This document shows, one piece after another, positions 62,711 through 64,000 of a stretch of 64,000 nt of DNA. The notes under the pieces are model-generated. The model was not told where the DNA came from and made no database searches. It saw only the letters and a program-made list of their open reading frames with translations. Location: assembly GCA_963969595.1 (NCBI GenBank), contig OZ018411.1, forward strand, positions 10,604,501 through 10,668,500, given 5' to 3'. The translations under genes and the position numbers were made by a program. The DNA comes from Neckera pumila (Eukaryota > Streptophyta > Bryopsida > Hypnales > Neckeraceae). Numbering within the stretch: position 1 is the first letter of the stretch; every line of letters starts with the position of its first letter.

Positions 62711-64000
62711 AAGTTTTTTATTTTTTGTTGATAGAGATTTGTAAAAGCGCAGCCTTTTTACGACCATTTTGATCTGTTCGGGGTTTTGAATTTTTGAACT
62801 TCAACTTTGGATCTGTAAGAAGTTATAATCCCATGACCTCCTTTCACGTATGAAGGCGTCTTGTATATTGTATTTGCTTTCGTCTTCAATGTCTTGATTT
62901 TCTATGTTTTCTTATCACTTTTTGTCCTCAAATATGGGACCTCTTCTTGTCACAAATTGTTAAAGTGCTTATATTCTTTTGCGGGGCACGGAGACAGAGA
63001 GGCAAGAATTACCAAAACAACCCCTTGTGCATCACAAGAAAAAAGAAGCATTTGCCGGAGCAAGTTGTAGTGCATGAGCAAGATTTTTTTGGGTTCCAAA
63101 CATCGCAGTATGAAACTTTTCAGCCTTTCAGCCTTGCTTTGTTTGAATGTTTGAATAAAATTTTAGAAATTTTTTAAATAAAAAGACTATCACATAGTAC
63201 ATCCTTTGATAATACATTTAAAATATTTTTCTTCCAATGAAAAAATGACACATGTATTTGTTTGTAAATCATGTCGTTTTTACAAAAAAAAACTTCTATC
63301 AAAAGAGGTAATAATTGCCTATACACTGATGGGTGTGAAATATACCCATCCGTGTATAGGCAGTTGATAATTATTAACTTTCAAAGTTTTTATGAATTAG
63401 AAAATTAAGTTAAATTAAATTATCTTTTATTTTGGAAAAATCATAAGTTTCACATCATGTATCCAAAATGCCACAAAAACAAAGCCCTTGCACTCCTTCG
63501 TGCATAAAGCTTTCTTTTCATATCAAGAACGCGTCCTCTCACTCCACAACAGAGCCTTTGCACTCCTTTGTGCATAAAAGATATTGACCTTTAAAGTTCT
63601 TACAAATTAGAAAATTATTAAAAAATTATTTTTACTTTTATTATTGTTGTGTCAATGACACTTGGCACACTAGTAAATATTGATGAAAATTTTTACCTTG
63701 CTTTGGGAACAAGTATTTTGAATCAGTTTTAGGCCATGTTGGTTCTTTAGGGGTTAGATATGTTAAATTAGGGTGTGTCAATTTGCTGGTCTTAAGCAAT
63801 CCGTACCTTAAGTCAAGTTGTTTGTTTGTTTTGTTTGTTTTGTTTGTTTGTTACGGTGAGATTTCTTGGAGTGTGAGGCCCCCGGTCAAGTGCTTGGTAC
63901 CGTCTGAAAGCCTTTGACACGAAAGGGTACACGGACTTTTTTTTTTGAGACGTTGGACACTTGGACCTACACTAGGAAAAATGCATTTTTGAGTTATTTT
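62711..64000. other. Repeat-rich end of window
   Basis: A hairpin at 63309-63376 pairs GCCTATACACTGATGGGT with its complement. A (GTTT)n run lies at about 63812-63851. Several segments repeat each other (AAAGCCCTTGCACTCC at about 63481 and a near copy at about 63550). No gene is seen. Confidence 0.45.

Overview
The window is nuclear DNA of a land plant. It holds four intron-bearing genes with plant-specific architectures: a family-9 endoglucanase, an IQ67-domain protein, a short BTB/POZ protein and a nuclear-encoded mitochondrial-type ClpP. These sit in long AT-rich stretches full of decayed transposons. I cannot name the species. The gene spacing, the short introns and the dominance of old DNA transposons make me lean, weakly, to a seed-free plant such as a bryophyte, lycophyte or fern.

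Layout. 1-417: a TIR element. 1440-5062 (-): membrane-anchored GH9 glucanase, six exons, with a triplicated 3' splice-site region in intron 1. 5.1-11.6 kb: MITEs, hairpins, part of a dispersed repeat and weak coding relics. 11.6-14.8 kb: a dead Ty3/gypsy polyprotein (integrase part) split by two TTAA-flanked DNA elements, one of which carries a CACTA-type MITE. 15-28 kb: simple repeats, a dispersed motif family, two large foldbacks, another CACTA MITE and another TTAA element. 28.5-30.6 kb: a dead LINE reverse transcriptase split by a TTAA element that itself carries a MITE, next to a LINE 3' end with a 15-bp target duplication. 34741-39420 (+): IQD protein, six exons, with a decaying roughly 90-bp tandem repeat in its last intron. 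42.1-43.7 kb: an inverted copy of the 7.3-8.0 kb repeat, split by a 779-bp TIR element. 46473-47511 (-): BTB protein. 47.9-49.4 kb: a MITE and a TTAA element side by side. 54.2-56.8 kb: two direct copies of a TIR repeat, the second ending about 340 bp before the ClpP start codon. 57101-59566 (+): ClpP, four exons, complete catalytic triad. 59.6-64 kb: repeats, including a MITE whose empty site is visible in paralogous copies.

The four genes do not form a pathway or an operon: cell-wall glucan hydrolysis, calmodulin-binding scaffold, probable ubiquitin-ligase adaptor and organelle proteolysis. Exon coordinates come from splice consensus, reading-phase continuity and protein family match, without transcript data.

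The most distinctive structure is a family of about 0.9-kb non-autonomous elements. They have short CCCCT-type inverted termini and TTAA (or TTAG) target duplications. Two copies interrupt old retroelement coding sequence that resumes on the far side of the TTAA. That signature fits piggyBac-like or Sola-like transposons.
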